From: JAWLDV01 sp046537975
Lineage (GTDB): Bacteria > Desulfobacterota > Desulfobulbia > Desulfobulbales > SURF-16
DNA: 49,938 bases
Assembly (NCBI GenBank): GCA_046537975.1
Contig: JBKHJR010000010.1
Coordinates: 1-49,938 of the forward strand
Reading direction: 5' to 3'
The notes beneath the pieces were generated by a model. The model made no database searches, was not told the DNA's origin, and saw only the letters and a list, made by a program, of their open reading frames with translations. This document shows positions 33,068 to 41,687 of this stretch, one piece after another. The position numbers and the translations under genes are program-made. How positions within the stretch are numbered: the stretch's first letter is position 1; the number at the start of each line of letters is the position of its first letter.

Positions 33068-35233
33068 ATGTATCATAAAGAAATCGAGAAAGTTACTATC
33101 AACGACCTCCTGGCCAAAGCCGGTAATTACTTTTCTGAAGAAGACCTGCTTGAACTGAAAAGGACCTGCAATTTCGCGGCAGAGGTCTACGGCAGCCATC
33201 AAATGTCTTCCGGAGAACCGGACATAGATCATCAGCTTGCAGTGGCCTCCATACTCACCGATATGCACCTTGATCTGGAAGGAATACAGGGAGCCTTGCT
33301 GGGCCGTGCCCTTAGTCCTGACTTTGCAGTATCAAGAAAAGAGCTCGGCAAACACTTCGGCCAGGAAATACTTACCATAATAATCGGGATCGAGAGAATC
33401 AACGGTCTTCGTCTGGACAGCCATCGATCCATACAGGCTGAAAAGATCCGGAAAATGTTCCTCTCCATGTCTTCAGATATACGCATCATCTTAATTACCC
33501 TGGCTGAACGGCTCCATGACATCCGGATAACAGACCTGCCAGAGGCTCAGAAAAGGGAATTTGCCGCAGAAACCATGGAACTCTATGCTCCCCTTGCCAG
33601 CCGTTTAGGCATAGACTGGATGAAAAGGGAGCTGGAAGACCGTGCCTTTTCCTATCTCCAGCCCACCATATACCAGAAACTTGCAGATCAGGTGGAATCT
33701 GCCATAATGGACAGGAAAACCTATGTCAACAAGGTTAAGGATATATTAACCAGGCTGCTTAGGGAAAACGGCATAACCGAATTCGAGATCCTGGGACGTC
33801 CCAAGCATCTCTGGTCCATATATCGCAAACTTATCGCCCAGAATATCCCTCTTGACAAGGTCTACGATAAGGTAGCCTTCCGCATTATTGTCCAGACCAT
33901 TCCCCAGTGCTATGAGACGCTCGGTCTTATCCACAATCTCTGGGTGCCCATTTCCGGACGCTTTAAAGACTTCATCAGCTCCCCCAAATCCAACATGTAT
34001 CAGTCCCTGCATACCTCCGTAATAGGACCTTTCTCCAATTTCATGGAGATCCAGATCCGCACCAGGGAAATGGACAGAATTGCCCAGGAGGGTTTGGCCG
34101 CTCATTGGGCCTATAAGGAAGGAAAATCCCTGTCACCCAAGGATGCCAAGTTATTCCAGTCCCTGAAACAGCTCATCAGTTCACTCCAGGAGGTCGAGGA
34201 TCCGGGGGAACTGCTGGATGCCATAAAACATGAACTGGGAGCAGACAACATATACACTCTGACTCCCCAGGGAGACATAAAGGAACTCCCCCAGGGCAGC
34301 ACTATCCTGGATTTCGCTTATGCCATCCATTCCGAAGTAGGGGATACCTGCAGCGGAGCTAGGGTAAACGGCCTTATCGCCCCATTGAAAACTGAACTGC
34401 ACAATGGTGATATAGTAGAAATAATAACTTCCGCCAAACAGCATCCCCGCAAAAACTGGCTCAAGATGGTTAAAACCAGCCGGGCCAAAAACAGGATCAG
34501 GCACTGGCTGCGTCAGGAGGAACTGAGCAGGAATATAAAACTGGGGCGGGAAAGATGTGAAAAGAAGTTACGCGCCTATGACCTCAGCCTGAAAAAACTC
34601 ATAAAAACAGGTCATCTCAAAGAGATTCTCAAGAGGTCAAAGAGCCCCAATCTGGATGATCTGCTGGCCAGGGTAGGCTCCGGCGAATTAAGCGCCGGTC
34701 GGCTTGAAGAGATCATGCTCCCCCGGGAATTCCAGGAGAAAAAGGAGGAAAGGCAGGTCATCAAGAAGACCAGCACCGTCAGGAAAGCATCATCCGGAGA
34801 GAATATAGAAATAGATGGTATTGACGACATGCTCGTCCATATAGCAGGCTGCTGTTACCCCATGCCCGGAGATGACATCGTTGGATTTATTACCATGGGC
34901 CGGGGAGTGACAGTTCACAAGAAATCCTGCCCCAACCTGCAAAGGTACGATGAGTCCCGTTTTATTCAGGCGGGCTGGTCTACCAACCAGGAAGGAGCTC
35001 CCCATATAGCCCATGTCCAGATTACTGCCCGGGATAAAAAGGGTATGCTCGTCAACCTCTGCAACTCGATTTCCTCCGATAACGCCAATATCCGCAATGT
35101 GGAGGCTAAATCCGCTAAAAACGATTTAGCCAGACTGGAAATCAAACTGGAAGTCAATGATCTTAACCACCTGTCCTCAATCCTTCAGCATCTGCGAAAT
35201 ATAGAGGGCGTCATCGAAGCGAGAAGAAAATAA
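33068..35233 (+). CDS. relA: RelA/SpoT homologue, (p)ppGpp synthetase with degraded hydrolase motif
   Basis: The protein has 721 residues counted from the ATG at 33068. The N-terminal HD hydrolase region is recognisable (SSGEPDIDHQLAVASIL), but the HDxxED motif reads GRALSP (residues 79-84) and the downstream DRLHN motif reads ERLHD. Hydrolysis of (p)ppGpp is therefore very unlikely. The synthetase domain is intact: GRPKHLWSIYRKL, GRFKDFISSPKSNMYQSLHT and EIQIRTREMDRIAQEGLAAHW. It carries RFKD (RxKD), the signature of bifunctional Rel rather than the ExDD of E. coli RelA. TGS (about 390-455), a conserved CCYPMPGDDIVGF zinc/CC region, and a C-terminal ACT domain follow. A separate hydrolase is needed elsewhere. 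Confidence 0.94.
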   Translation: MYHKEIEKVTINDLLAKAGNYFSEEDLLELKRTCNFAAEVYGSHQMSSGEPDIDHQLAVASILTDMHLDLEGIQGALLGRALSPDFAVSRKELGKHFGQEILTIIIGIERINGLRLDSHRSIQAEKIRKMFLSMSSDIRIILITLAERLHDIRITDLPEAQKREFAAETMELYAPLASRLGIDWMKRELEDRAFSYLQPTIYQKLADQVESAIMDRKTYVNKVKDILTRLLRENGITEFEILGRPKHLWSIYRKLIAQNIPLDKVYDKVAFRIIVQTIPQCYETLGLIHNLWVPISGRFKDFISSPKSNMYQSLHTSVIGPFSNFMEIQIRTREMDRIAQEGLAAHWAYKEGKSLSPKDAKLFQSLKQLISSLQEVEDPGELLDAIKHELGADNIYTLTPQGDIKELPQGSTILDFAYAIHSEVGDTCSGARVNGLIAPLKTELHNGDIVEIITSAKQHPRKNWLKMVKTSRAKNRIRHWLRQEELSRNIKLGRERCEKKLRAYDLSLKKLIKTGHLKEILKRSKSPNLDDLLARVGSGELSAGRLEEIMLPREFQEKKEERQVIKKTSTVRKASSGENIEIDGIDDMLVHIAGCCYPMPGDDIVGFITMGRGVTVHKKSCPNLQRYDESRFIQAGWSTNQEGAPHIAHVQITARDKKGMLVNLCNSISSDNANIRNVEAKSAKNDLARLEIKLEVNDLNHLSSILQHLRNIEGVIEARRK

Positions 35234-35249
35234 ATATAAGATCAGGTTA

Positions 35250-35456
35250 TCAAACCGTCTTGGCAACCGGCTTCTGTACAGCTCCTGACCGAAGACAGCG
35301 GGTGCATACCTGCACCTGCCTGGAGTTGCCCCCTTCTGCCGCTATCCGTACTTTCTGCAAATTGGGTAACCAGCGCCTCCGTGTCTTGTTATGAGCATGG
35401 CTGACATTATTCCCGGTCATGGGACCCTTGCCGCACAAATCACATTTTTTTGCCAT
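35250..35456 (-). CDS. rpmB: 50S ribosomal protein L28
   Basis: L28 is a small structural protein of the large subunit. The 68-residue protein is of the cysteine-containing form, with CDLCGKGP at the start and CTRCLRSGAV later, which together can hold zinc. The middle has SHAHNKTRRRWLPNLQKVR, a typical L28 sequence. The stop is 16 bases from the convergent relA stop. A promoter candidate and palindromes lie upstream. rpmG does not accompany it here. Confidence 0.96.
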   Translation of the reverse strand: MAKKCDLCGKGPMTGNNVSHAHNKTRRRWLPNLQKVRIAAEGGNSRQVQVCTRCLRSGAVQKPVAKTV

Positions 35457-35903
35457 AATTATATCTCCTGTACCGCGTTATGATAATTCCAAGATGAAAT
35501 ATAGACTGCAAGCCGTTTTTCCGGGTGCCATTGGCGGAAATTAAGCATCTGCCCCCTATAACAAAAGATGAAACAGCCAACACTGTTACTGCTGTAGTAA
35601 TCATTTCGAAACACTATTTTATAACTCTTTTTCTTTTTTAAGGCAATAAATTTCTACGGGTAAGACGTTTTTGGGTAAGTCGTTTTTCCGGAAATCCGTT
35701 TCCAGGGATCCGATTCCTTTAATAACTTGGAAATAATCAATTGACAGGAAATAATCTTTCATGGTAATCGGCAAATATTAAATTTATTCTGGAACTTATA
35801 ATATTGAATTATGTCTTAGTACTTAACTTAATTTAATCCTCTGGAAACTCGAAATATATAGCTGACCGGATACCGCCAACATTAACATCCAACCATATTG
35901 ATT
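35457..35903. other. Divergent region between rpmB and resB
   Basis: No gene is visible in this 447-base AT-rich stretch. It contains a leader hairpin on the rpmB side (TTTCCG 35518-35523 with CGGAAA 35535-35540), a palindrome TTACTGCTGTAGTAA at 35586-35600, a 15-base tandem direct repeat at 35658-35672 and 35673-35687 (14 of 15 identical), and TTTCCGGAAA at 35685-35694. On the plus strand TTGACA occurs at 35741-35746 and TATAAT at 35797-35802, but they are not in promoter register with each other. Confidence 0.5.
35618..35646 (-). promoter_or_regulatory. Candidate promoter for rpmB
   Basis: On the minus strand TTGCCT lies at 35646-35641 and TATAAA at 35623-35618 after 17 bases. The boxes match consensus in four and five of six positions. 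The transcript would start near 35611, about 155 bases before rpmB, with the 35586-35600 palindrome just downstream of the start. Confidence 0.42.
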
Positions 35904-37220
35904 ATGAAAAATAACAGCGTCATTAATTTCTTTGCTTCCGTAAGACTGGCCCTTTTCCTTTTATTCTGTCTGGCCCTGACTTCCATTGCAGGGACTATAA
36001 TCCCCCAAGGTAAACAGCCAGAGGTTTATGTTCAGGAATACGGAGAAAAGACAGCCAACCTCTTCCAGGTCCTTGATCTTACCAATATGTATAGTTCCTG
36101 GTGGTTTATAACCCTCTTAGCACTTCTGACCCTTAATCTGATTGTCTGCTCCTGGAAACGTTTTCCCGGTGTCTGGCATATTATTGGAAAAGACAACCTT
36201 GACACAGATCTTACAAAGCTTGAAAAGAAAAAAGAACATAAAAAATTCCAGACCGCATTGTCTCCGCAGGAAAGCAGGGGAAAGATTGTTAAAGCCCTCA
36301 AAGAGTCAGGCTGGAAACCCCGGGAGAAACAAAGGGACAAGAACCTGCTTCTTTTCGCCGAAAAAGGAGCCTGGACCAGATTCGGTGTTTATGTTGTCCA
36401 TGCCAGTATTCTGATAATCTTCATCGGGGCGCTGATCGGCAAATTTTATGGTCATAAGGGATCGATGATGATCCCGGAAACCAACAAAAAAGGTTCAATA
36501 CATACTTTCCAAGACCGGCAAGAGATCCAACTGGGGTTCGAGATACTCTGTAAAAAATTTACTCTCAGCCGTTATCCCGACGGCTCTCCCAAATCATTTG
36601 TATCAGAATTAGCTGTGATAGAAGATGGCAAAGAAGTGCTTAACCGGGAAATAGAAGTGAATGACCCCCTTCATTATAAGGGTTATACTTTTTACCAGTC
36701 TAATTACAAGCCCTTAGAGAAATTACTTGCCACAATGAAAGTCAATGATGACAATATGGAGGCAGAATTATTAATAGACCCCGGTAAAGAAGCAGTATGG
36801 GAGGAAGGGGGAGTAAGATTCGGGGTTGTTAACCGGGCGAAAACATCGGAACCCGGTCGTTTCAGGTATAAAGTCTGGTTTTATGACGGCTCCGGGAGTC
36901 CCCAAGAATTCTGGCTGACCGATGGAGACAGCACTACTGTCGAGACGGCAGACAACAGTTACGCTTTCAGTCTTAAAGAGTTTTACGCCACCGGCCTTCA
37001 GGTCACCAAGGATCCAGGGGTCTGGTGGGCGTATACCGGATTTATACTGATGATGGTGGGGCTCTACATCGCCTTCTTTCTTTCCCACCGCCGCATCTGG
37101 GTACTTATTAAAGAAGACGAAAAAACAGAAATAACTGTAAGCGGCACCAGCAACAAAAATAAGCCGAAATTTGCCCAGACCTTTGAGGCTGCCTCAAAAG
37201 CAATAGAAAACGAGTTTTAA
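35904..37220 (+). CDS. resB: ResB-type cytochrome c biogenesis protein (System II)
   Basis: ResB (CcsB) works with CcsA to deliver haem and attach it to apocytochromes c outside the inner membrane. The start is the ATG at 35904, giving 438 residues. Membrane segments occur at about residues 13-33 (LALFLLFCLALTSIAGTIIP), 60-80, 155-178 (VVHASILIIFIGALIG, with a conserved histidine) and near the C-terminus (WWAYTGFILMMVGLYIAFFL). A large periplasmic loop carries VNDPLHYKGYTFYQSNYKP, typical of ResB. It is followed by ccsA and the cytochrome gene it likely serves. Confidence 0.93.
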   Translation: MKNNSVINFFASVRLALFLLFCLALTSIAGTIIPQGKQPEVYVQEYGEKTANLFQVLDLTNMYSSWWFITLLALLTLNLIVCSWKRFPGVWHIIGKDNLDTDLTKLEKKKEHKKFQTALSPQESRGKIVKALKESGWKPREKQRDKNLLLFAEKGAWTRFGVYVVHASILIIFIGALIGKFYGHKGSMMIPETNKKGSIHTFQDRQEIQLGFEILCKKFTLSRYPDGSPKSFVSELAVIEDGKEVLNREIEVNDPLHYKGYTFYQSNYKPLEKLLATMKVNDDNMEAELLIDPGKEAVWEEGGVRFGVVNRAKTSEPGRFRYKVWFYDGSGSPQEFWLTDGDSTTVETADNSYAFSLKEFYATGLQVTKDPGVWWAYTGFILMMVGLYIAFFLSHRRIWVLIKEDEKTEITVSGTSNKNKPKFAQTFEAASKAIENEF

Positions 37221-37307
37221 TTTACCATAACCGGCAAACGCCCCTGAACCGTGACTAAACCGATAATTTATGGAATCAATAAAAAATATTAAAACAAGGT
37301 CTGAATT

Positions 37308-38150
37308 ATGATAACGAGTTCACAACTTTTAGGGCTGACCATCTTTGGCTACCTGATAGCCTCGGCAGTATATATCGCCACTTTCCTCTTTAAGACCCCC
37401 AAAACCGGGGTCATAGCCACAGTAATCACGATTATTACTTTTCTGGCCCAATCGGCGGGAATAATTCTGCGCTGGGTGGAATCCTACCAGATGGGTATAG
37501 GTCATGCCCCGATGACCAATATGTATGAATCCCTGGTCTTTTTCTCCTGGTCCATAGTGTTGTTCTATCTCTATATTGAAGTAAAATTCAAAAATCGTCT
37601 CATAGGGGCCTTTACCCTCCCCTTTGCTTTTATCGCCATGGCCTATGCCTCATTTGCCGGCAACATAGACCAACAGATAAGGCCCCTGATCCCCGCCCTG
37701 CAAAGCAACTGGCTCATAGCCCATGTAGTGACCTGCTTCATAGGCTATGCCGGCTTTGCCGTGGCCTGTGCCCTGGCAATCATGTATCTGCTAAGGCGCC
37801 GTGCTCAAGGTGGGAATTCCACATCACTGCTCCATTCCCTCCCCGCCTTAAAAACAATAGACAATCTGATCTACAGATCAATCATCTTCGGTTTCCTCTG
37901 GCTTAGTGTCGGTATTATAACCGGGGCTATCTGGGCCAATTCAGCCTGGGGGACCTACTGGAGCTGGGATCCCAAAGAAACCTGGTCCCTCATTACCTGG
38001 TTCATATATGCAGGCACTCTTCATGCCAGATTTACCAGAGGCTGGAGGGGTAGAAAGATCGCCTGGCTCTCCATTATCGGATTTGTGGCGGTAATATTTA
38101 CTTATTTTGGAGTAAACTATCTGCTTTCCGGGTTGCACAGTTATGCCTAA
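37308..38150 (+). CDS. ccsA: CcsA/ResC cytochrome c synthase subunit
   Basis: CcsA handles haem and ligates it to CxxCH motifs in apocytochromes. The 280-residue protein has about eight hydrophobic segments. The haem-handling WWD motif is clear as WGTYWSWDPKETWSLITW near residue 213, and conserved histidines are seen in GIGHAPMTNMYES, IAHVVTC and GTLHARFTRGWRG. It is 87 bases after resB and forms the System II pair with it. The tetraheme cytochrome gene follows. Confidence 0.95.
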   Translation: MITSSQLLGLTIFGYLIASAVYIATFLFKTPKTGVIATVITIITFLAQSAGIILRWVESYQMGIGHAPMTNMYESLVFFSWSIVLFYLYIEVKFKNRLIGAFTLPFAFIAMAYASFAGNIDQQIRPLIPALQSNWLIAHVVTCFIGYAGFAVACALAIMYLLRRRAQGGNSTSLLHSLPALKTIDNLIYRSIIFGFLWLSVGIITGAIWANSAWGTYWSWDPKETWSLITWFIYAGTLHARFTRGWRGRKIAWLSIIGFVAVIFTYFGVNYLLSGLHSYA

Positions 38151-38199
38151 ATTAATACTTAAAATGTGAGGGATGATTCATTTTCCCAACCCCCTGTAC

Positions 38200-38228
38200 T
38201 TGACAAACCTATTCAAAGAGCGTAATAT
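38200..38228 (+). promoter_or_regulatory. Sigma70-type promoter for the tetraheme cytochrome
   Basis: TTGACA (38200-38205) and TAATAT (38223-38228) are separated by 17 bases. Transcription would start near 38235, about 58 bases before the cytochrome ATG. This is one of the best promoter matches in the window, and suggests the cytochrome has its own transcript. Confidence 0.6.
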
Positions 38229-38292
38229 CTTGGATTAAGGGGTTATAATGCTTTATTTTAAAATTTCCAATCAAATAAAAAGGAGCTTAAAA

Positions 38293-38676
38293 ATGATCAA
38301 GAAAACCTTTGTACTTGCAACTGTATGTGCTTTTCTGTCCGGATTTGCTATGGCAGGAGTTGCGTTCGCCGCTGATAAAGGCCCGGAAGAAATCACCATG
38401 GAATCAGAGCGGGGCATAAAGCCTGCAGAATTTCCCCACGCCCAGCATCAGGAAGAATTTGACTGCGGCGACTGTCATCACAGCAAAGACGAAGAGGGCA
38501 ACCAGGTTGCCTATGAGGAAGGTCAGGATATTCAAACCTGTGATACCTGCCACAACAAAGACAGCGATATGGATGAAGCTCTGAACAGCCTGATGAAGGC
38601 TGGACACAAGAATTGTAAAGGTTGCCATGCCGAAAAAGCCCCTGAAAAACAGGGCTGTCCGACCTGCCATAAGTAA
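38293..38676 (+). CDS. Periplasmic tetraheme cytochrome c3-family protein
   Basis: This electron carrier has 127 residues from the ATG at 38293, chosen because AGGAG stands 7 bases before it; an upstream ATG at 38248 would bury the signal peptide. A Sec signal (residues 1-24, ending VAFAAD) precedes the mature part. Four haem motifs occur: CGDCH, CDTCH, CKGCH and CPTCH. Four further histidines (two in PHAQHQ, one in CHH, one in AGHK) could be the sixth ligands, giving bis-His coordination as in cytochrome c3. Such proteins link hydrogenases or formate dehydrogenases to membrane complexes in sulfate reducers. It has its own promoter and terminator. Confidence 0.92.
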   Translation: MIKKTFVLATVCAFLSGFAMAGVAFAADKGPEEITMESERGIKPAEFPHAQHQEEFDCGDCHHSKDEEGNQVAYEEGQDIQTCDTCHNKDSDMDEALNSLMKAGHKNCKGCHAEKAPEKQGCPTCHK

Positions 38677-38700
38677 TTATCTCTCCAACAAAATAGCTTA

Positions 38701-38742
38701 TTAAAATAAAAGGGCTGTCAAATGACAGCCCTTTTATTTTAA
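38701..38742 (+). terminator. Perfect 20-base inverted-repeat terminator after the cytochrome
   Basis: Arms at 38701-38720 and 38723-38742 are exact inverted complements with only two bases between them. The stem has a GC-rich centre (GGGCTGTCA/TGACAGCCC) flanked by A- and T-rich ends, so the right side supplies TTTTATTTT. It begins 24 bases after the cytochrome stop and would work in both directions. It ends 3 bases before the next start codon. Confidence 0.9.
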
Positions 38743-38745
38743 TAT

Positions 38746-40164
38746 ATGTGTTCGCGCCTCCATGACCCCCGAAGCAGTTCAGGTAAATCCAATTCCAGCA
38801 GAAGATCCAAGAAGCCACAAAAATTCTGGACTCATGTCCATCTAAGCATTTTCTGTCTTGTTATAAGTTTTTTTCTATCCATAATAGTCGGAGGTATGCT
38901 TTACCTGCTGACTTCACTTAATCTCCCGGATATAACTTCAGTAGTCAATTACCGTCCTTCGGAACCCACTACAATTCTGGCATCCGACGGCACTGTTTTA
39001 GACCGTATCTACAAGAAGAATAGCCCCTTCGCATCCCTGGAAGATATGCCCGACCTCCTGCCCAAAGCCTTTATCGCTGCCGAGGATGCCAGATTCAGGC
39101 AGCATCGTGGTATTGATATACTGGCGATTATCAGGGCCTTCGTTCATAACCTCAAAGTCGACCGCCCCGAAGAAGGCGGCAGTACAATAACTCAACAGAC
39201 AGCAAGGATGCTTCTGCTTAACCGGGAGAAAAGCTACGTCCGCAAAATCAAGGAGGCCATTCTGGCCATACGGATTGAACAGCTGCTGAGCAAGGAGGAA
39301 ATAATCCAAATCTATCTCAACCGGATATACCTGGGAGAAGGGGCATACGGAGTAAAGGCTGCCGCCCGGATCTACTTTGACAAACAGATATCTGAACTCA
39401 ATCTCTCAGAAATGGCCGTCCTTGCCGGTCTGCCCCAGGCTCCCAGCCGTTATTCTCCCTTTAACAACTTTGCCCTGGCCAAAAGGCGGCAGGCTTACAC
39501 CTTGAACCGGATGAGCGAAGAAGGTTTCATAACACCCTCAGAAGCCAGAAAGGCCTATCGCAGCAAACTGGCATGGGCCTCCTCCCATTCCAGCAAAAAC
39601 GGGGAGGAAACCAAGGACAGTGAAACGGGTTATTTCCTCCAGCATGTCCGTAACTACATAACAAAAAAATATGGTGAAAAGTTGCTCTATACCGGGGGAT
39701 TGACTGTTCATACCACCCTGGACCCCGTCGTTCAGGAAAAGGCGGTTGCCGCAGTAATGGAAGGAATTACCAGATGGAGAAAGAGACATCCGGGAAAAGC
39801 TCAAACACCCCAGGCTGCTCTTGTAGCGGTGGAGACCGAAACCGGCAGAGTAAAGGCACTGGTGGGAGGGACTGCATACCTCCGGAGCCAGTTCAACAGG
39901 GTCACTCAAGCCAGGAGGCAGCCGGGTTCCGCTTTTAAACCAATTATATACGCCGCCGCCCTGGAAAAGGGATATAGCCCCATTACCCTGATTAACGACG
40001 TCCCGCTTGAACTGACCACAAGCAAAACCGGCAGGACCTGGCAGCCCCATAATTTCAGTGATGATTATTACGGTCCCACTACATTGTATACAGGCCTGGT
40101 CCATTCCAGAAATATAGTTGCTGTAAAACTCTTGCAGAAAACCGGGATAACGAGGGTCAAATGA
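38746..40164 (+). CDS. Class A penicillin-binding protein, N-terminal part to in-frame TGA
   Basis: This is the first 472 residues of a PBP1A-type peptidoglycan synthase. A cytoplasmic tail and membrane anchor (about 30-57) precede the GT51 glycosyltransferase (about 85-245), with catalytic EDARFRQHRG (Glu113) and GGSTITQQTARML. The transpeptidase begins near 310 and has GSAFKPIIYAA (Ser395, Lys398) and HSRN (Ser454). The frame then meets TGA at 40162-40164. The same frame continues with the rest of the domain, listed next. The truncated product would keep a complete glycosyltransferase but not a working transpeptidase. No Shine-Dalgarno precedes the ATG, which lies against the terminator hairpin; no other start keeps the membrane anchor. 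Confidence 0.85.
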   Translation: MCSRLHDPRSSSGKSNSSRRSKKPQKFWTHVHLSIFCLVISFFLSIIVGGMLYLLTSLNLPDITSVVNYRPSEPTTILASDGTVLDRIYKKNSPFASLEDMPDLLPKAFIAAEDARFRQHRGIDILAIIRAFVHNLKVDRPEEGGSTITQQTARMLLLNREKSYVRKIKEAILAIRIEQLLSKEEIIQIYLNRIYLGEGAYGVKAAARIYFDKQISELNLSEMAVLAGLPQAPSRYSPFNNFALAKRRQAYTLNRMSEEGFITPSEARKAYRSKLAWASSHSSKNGEETKDSETGYFLQHVRNYITKKYGEKLLYTGGLTVHTTLDPVVQEKAVAAVMEGITRWRKRHPGKAQTPQAALVAVETETGRVKALVGGTAYLRSQFNRVTQARRQPGSAFKPIIYAAALEKGYSPITLINDVPLELTTSKTGRTWQPHNFSDDYYGPTTLYTGLVHSRNIVAVKLLQKTGITRVK

Positions 40165-40794
40165 CTGGCTCACAATTTAGGAATCGGTTCTCCTCTGGCA
40201 GACGGCCCGGCTCTGGCTCTGGGAACATCAGAAGTCAGCCTCCTGGAGCTTACTGCCGCGTATACCACTTTTGCCAATCAAGGTAGATTTATTCCCCCTG
40301 TTTTTATCAACCGCATAACAGACAAACAGGGAAGAATCATAGAAGACAATACCAGCAGAGGGCAACAGGTTCTCTCCAGGGAAACAGCCTACCAGATTAC
40401 CCATATTTTGCAGGCAGTCATAGATGAGGGTACCGGTAAGCTTGCCAAGGGGCTTGAATCAGACTCCGCCGGTAAGACAGGGACGACAGACAAGCAGAAG
40501 GACGGCTGGTTCATAGGATATACCCCTGACCTGACTGCAGGAATATGGATGGGATTTGACAAGGGCAAGTCCTTGGGGCGGAAGGAGACAGGGGGCAGGA
40601 CTTGCGCTCCTGTATGGCTTGATTTTATGAAAAAGATTGATACCGGCGGACAGGAGTTCACACCTCCGGAAGAAATTGTTTTTTCGCCATTTGACAAAAA
40701 ATCAGGGGATTATCAGCCGGACAACGAAAACATATCAGACTGGCTGCCTTTTAAAAAAGGAAATCTCGCCCTGGATAATTACAAACGGCCCTGA
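40165..40794 (+). pseudogene. Class A penicillin-binding protein, C-terminal part after the TGA
   Basis: The frame continues directly after the TGA with LAHNLGIGSPLADGPALALG and TSEVSLLELTAAYTTFANQG, and carries the third transpeptidase motif SAGKTGTTDKQKDGWFIGYT (Lys577 counted from the start at 38746). Together both parts would give a 682-residue PBP1A. Nothing else is frameshifted, so a single base change is enough to explain the split. A restart at the ATG at 40408 would give 128 residues without the active-site serine. It could be a recent pseudogene, a read error (for example CGA to TGA), or a readthrough site. Confidence 0.8.
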
Positions 40795-40824
40795 CAGTCT
40801 CAGACAGGACCGGTCTCTTTCAAA

Positions 40825-41508
40825 TCAGATCCCGTGGCCGGGTAGATTTTTCAGTTCATCTCTGGCCTTAAGAACAAGGGTAAAATTTTCCTGAAGAGTG
40901 GTGCTCAAGGCGTCATAGTCACCATCTCCTTCGGTGATAACCCGGATGGCCACCCGCTTCATCCCTTCCGGGGCATCCTCGTATGAAGTCAGCACACTGA
41001 TTATCCTCATCTGATTTTCCCTCAGAACCTTGACTACCTCGGTGACAGAACCTGGCTGGTCAGGCAGATCAAAAACATACTGCATGGCACCGTCCTTGAT
41101 GCCGGTGCTGTGAATAAAACCCCGCAGGACATCGGTCTCGCTCAAAAGGCCTATTAAATGCCCCTGATCATCTGTTACCGGGATACCGGAGATCCTGGTT
41201 TCCAGCATAATAATTGCCGCCTTCTCCAGGGAGTCATCACCGGATAAGACTATAGGATCTTTGGTCATAACCTCTTTTACTTTCATCTCAGAAAGCAGGT
41301 AATACAGTTCATGAACGTCAAGGGTGGTAGTTTTGGATGGAGAGGCATCTTTAACATCCCGATCGGTGACAATGCCTAACAATTTACCGTGAGAGACTAC
41401 CGGCAGGCGCCGGATCTTCTTTTCTTTCATTGTTCTGGTGGCCCGCATGAGAGAGGTATTCTCATCAACAGTCATAACATCTTTTGCCATCCAATCCTGA
41501 ATCAGCAT
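40825..41508 (-). CDS. CBS-pair and ACT domain regulatory protein
   Basis: The 227-residue protein has two CBS domains (about 1-60 and 75-135; MAKDVMTVDENTSLMRATRTM, then VMTKDPIVLSGDDSLEKAA) and a C-terminal ACT domain (about 143-215; FDLPDQPGSVTEVVKVLREN). CBS pairs usually bind adenine nucleotides and ACT domains bind amino acids, so this protein probably senses metabolic state. It resembles AcuB-like proteins, whose role is unclear. It is divergent from pabBC and convergent with the interrupted PBP gene. Confidence 0.88.
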   Translation of the reverse strand: MLIQDWMAKDVMTVDENTSLMRATRTMKEKKIRRLPVVSHGKLLGIVTDRDVKDASPSKTTTLDVHELYYLLSEMKVKEVMTKDPIVLSGDDSLEKAAIIMLETRISGIPVTDDQGHLIGLLSETDVLRGFIHSTGIKDGAMQYVFDLPDQPGSVTEVVKVLRENQMRIISVLTSYEDAPEGMKRVAIRVITEGDGDYDALSTTLQENFTLVLKARDELKNLPGHGI

Positions 41509-41687
41509 ATGTCCTCCTTCTAAATAATATCGAATAGCTATTGTGAACTATCTTTCACTGTAATAATATCAAATCTTGATCCGTCAATCTTTATAAATTA
41601 TCACCAGAAATATGGCAATAGTAATTACGTCTTAAATTGGTCTGTTATAAAATTTACCCTGATTATACCATTACTTTGGAGCAAACG

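Noticed and set aside
40162..40200. Selenocysteine insertion at the PBP TGA
   Set aside because: The nearby hairpin has only four pairs, and class A PBPs have no conserved Cys or functional need at this position. Kept only as a remote alternative.
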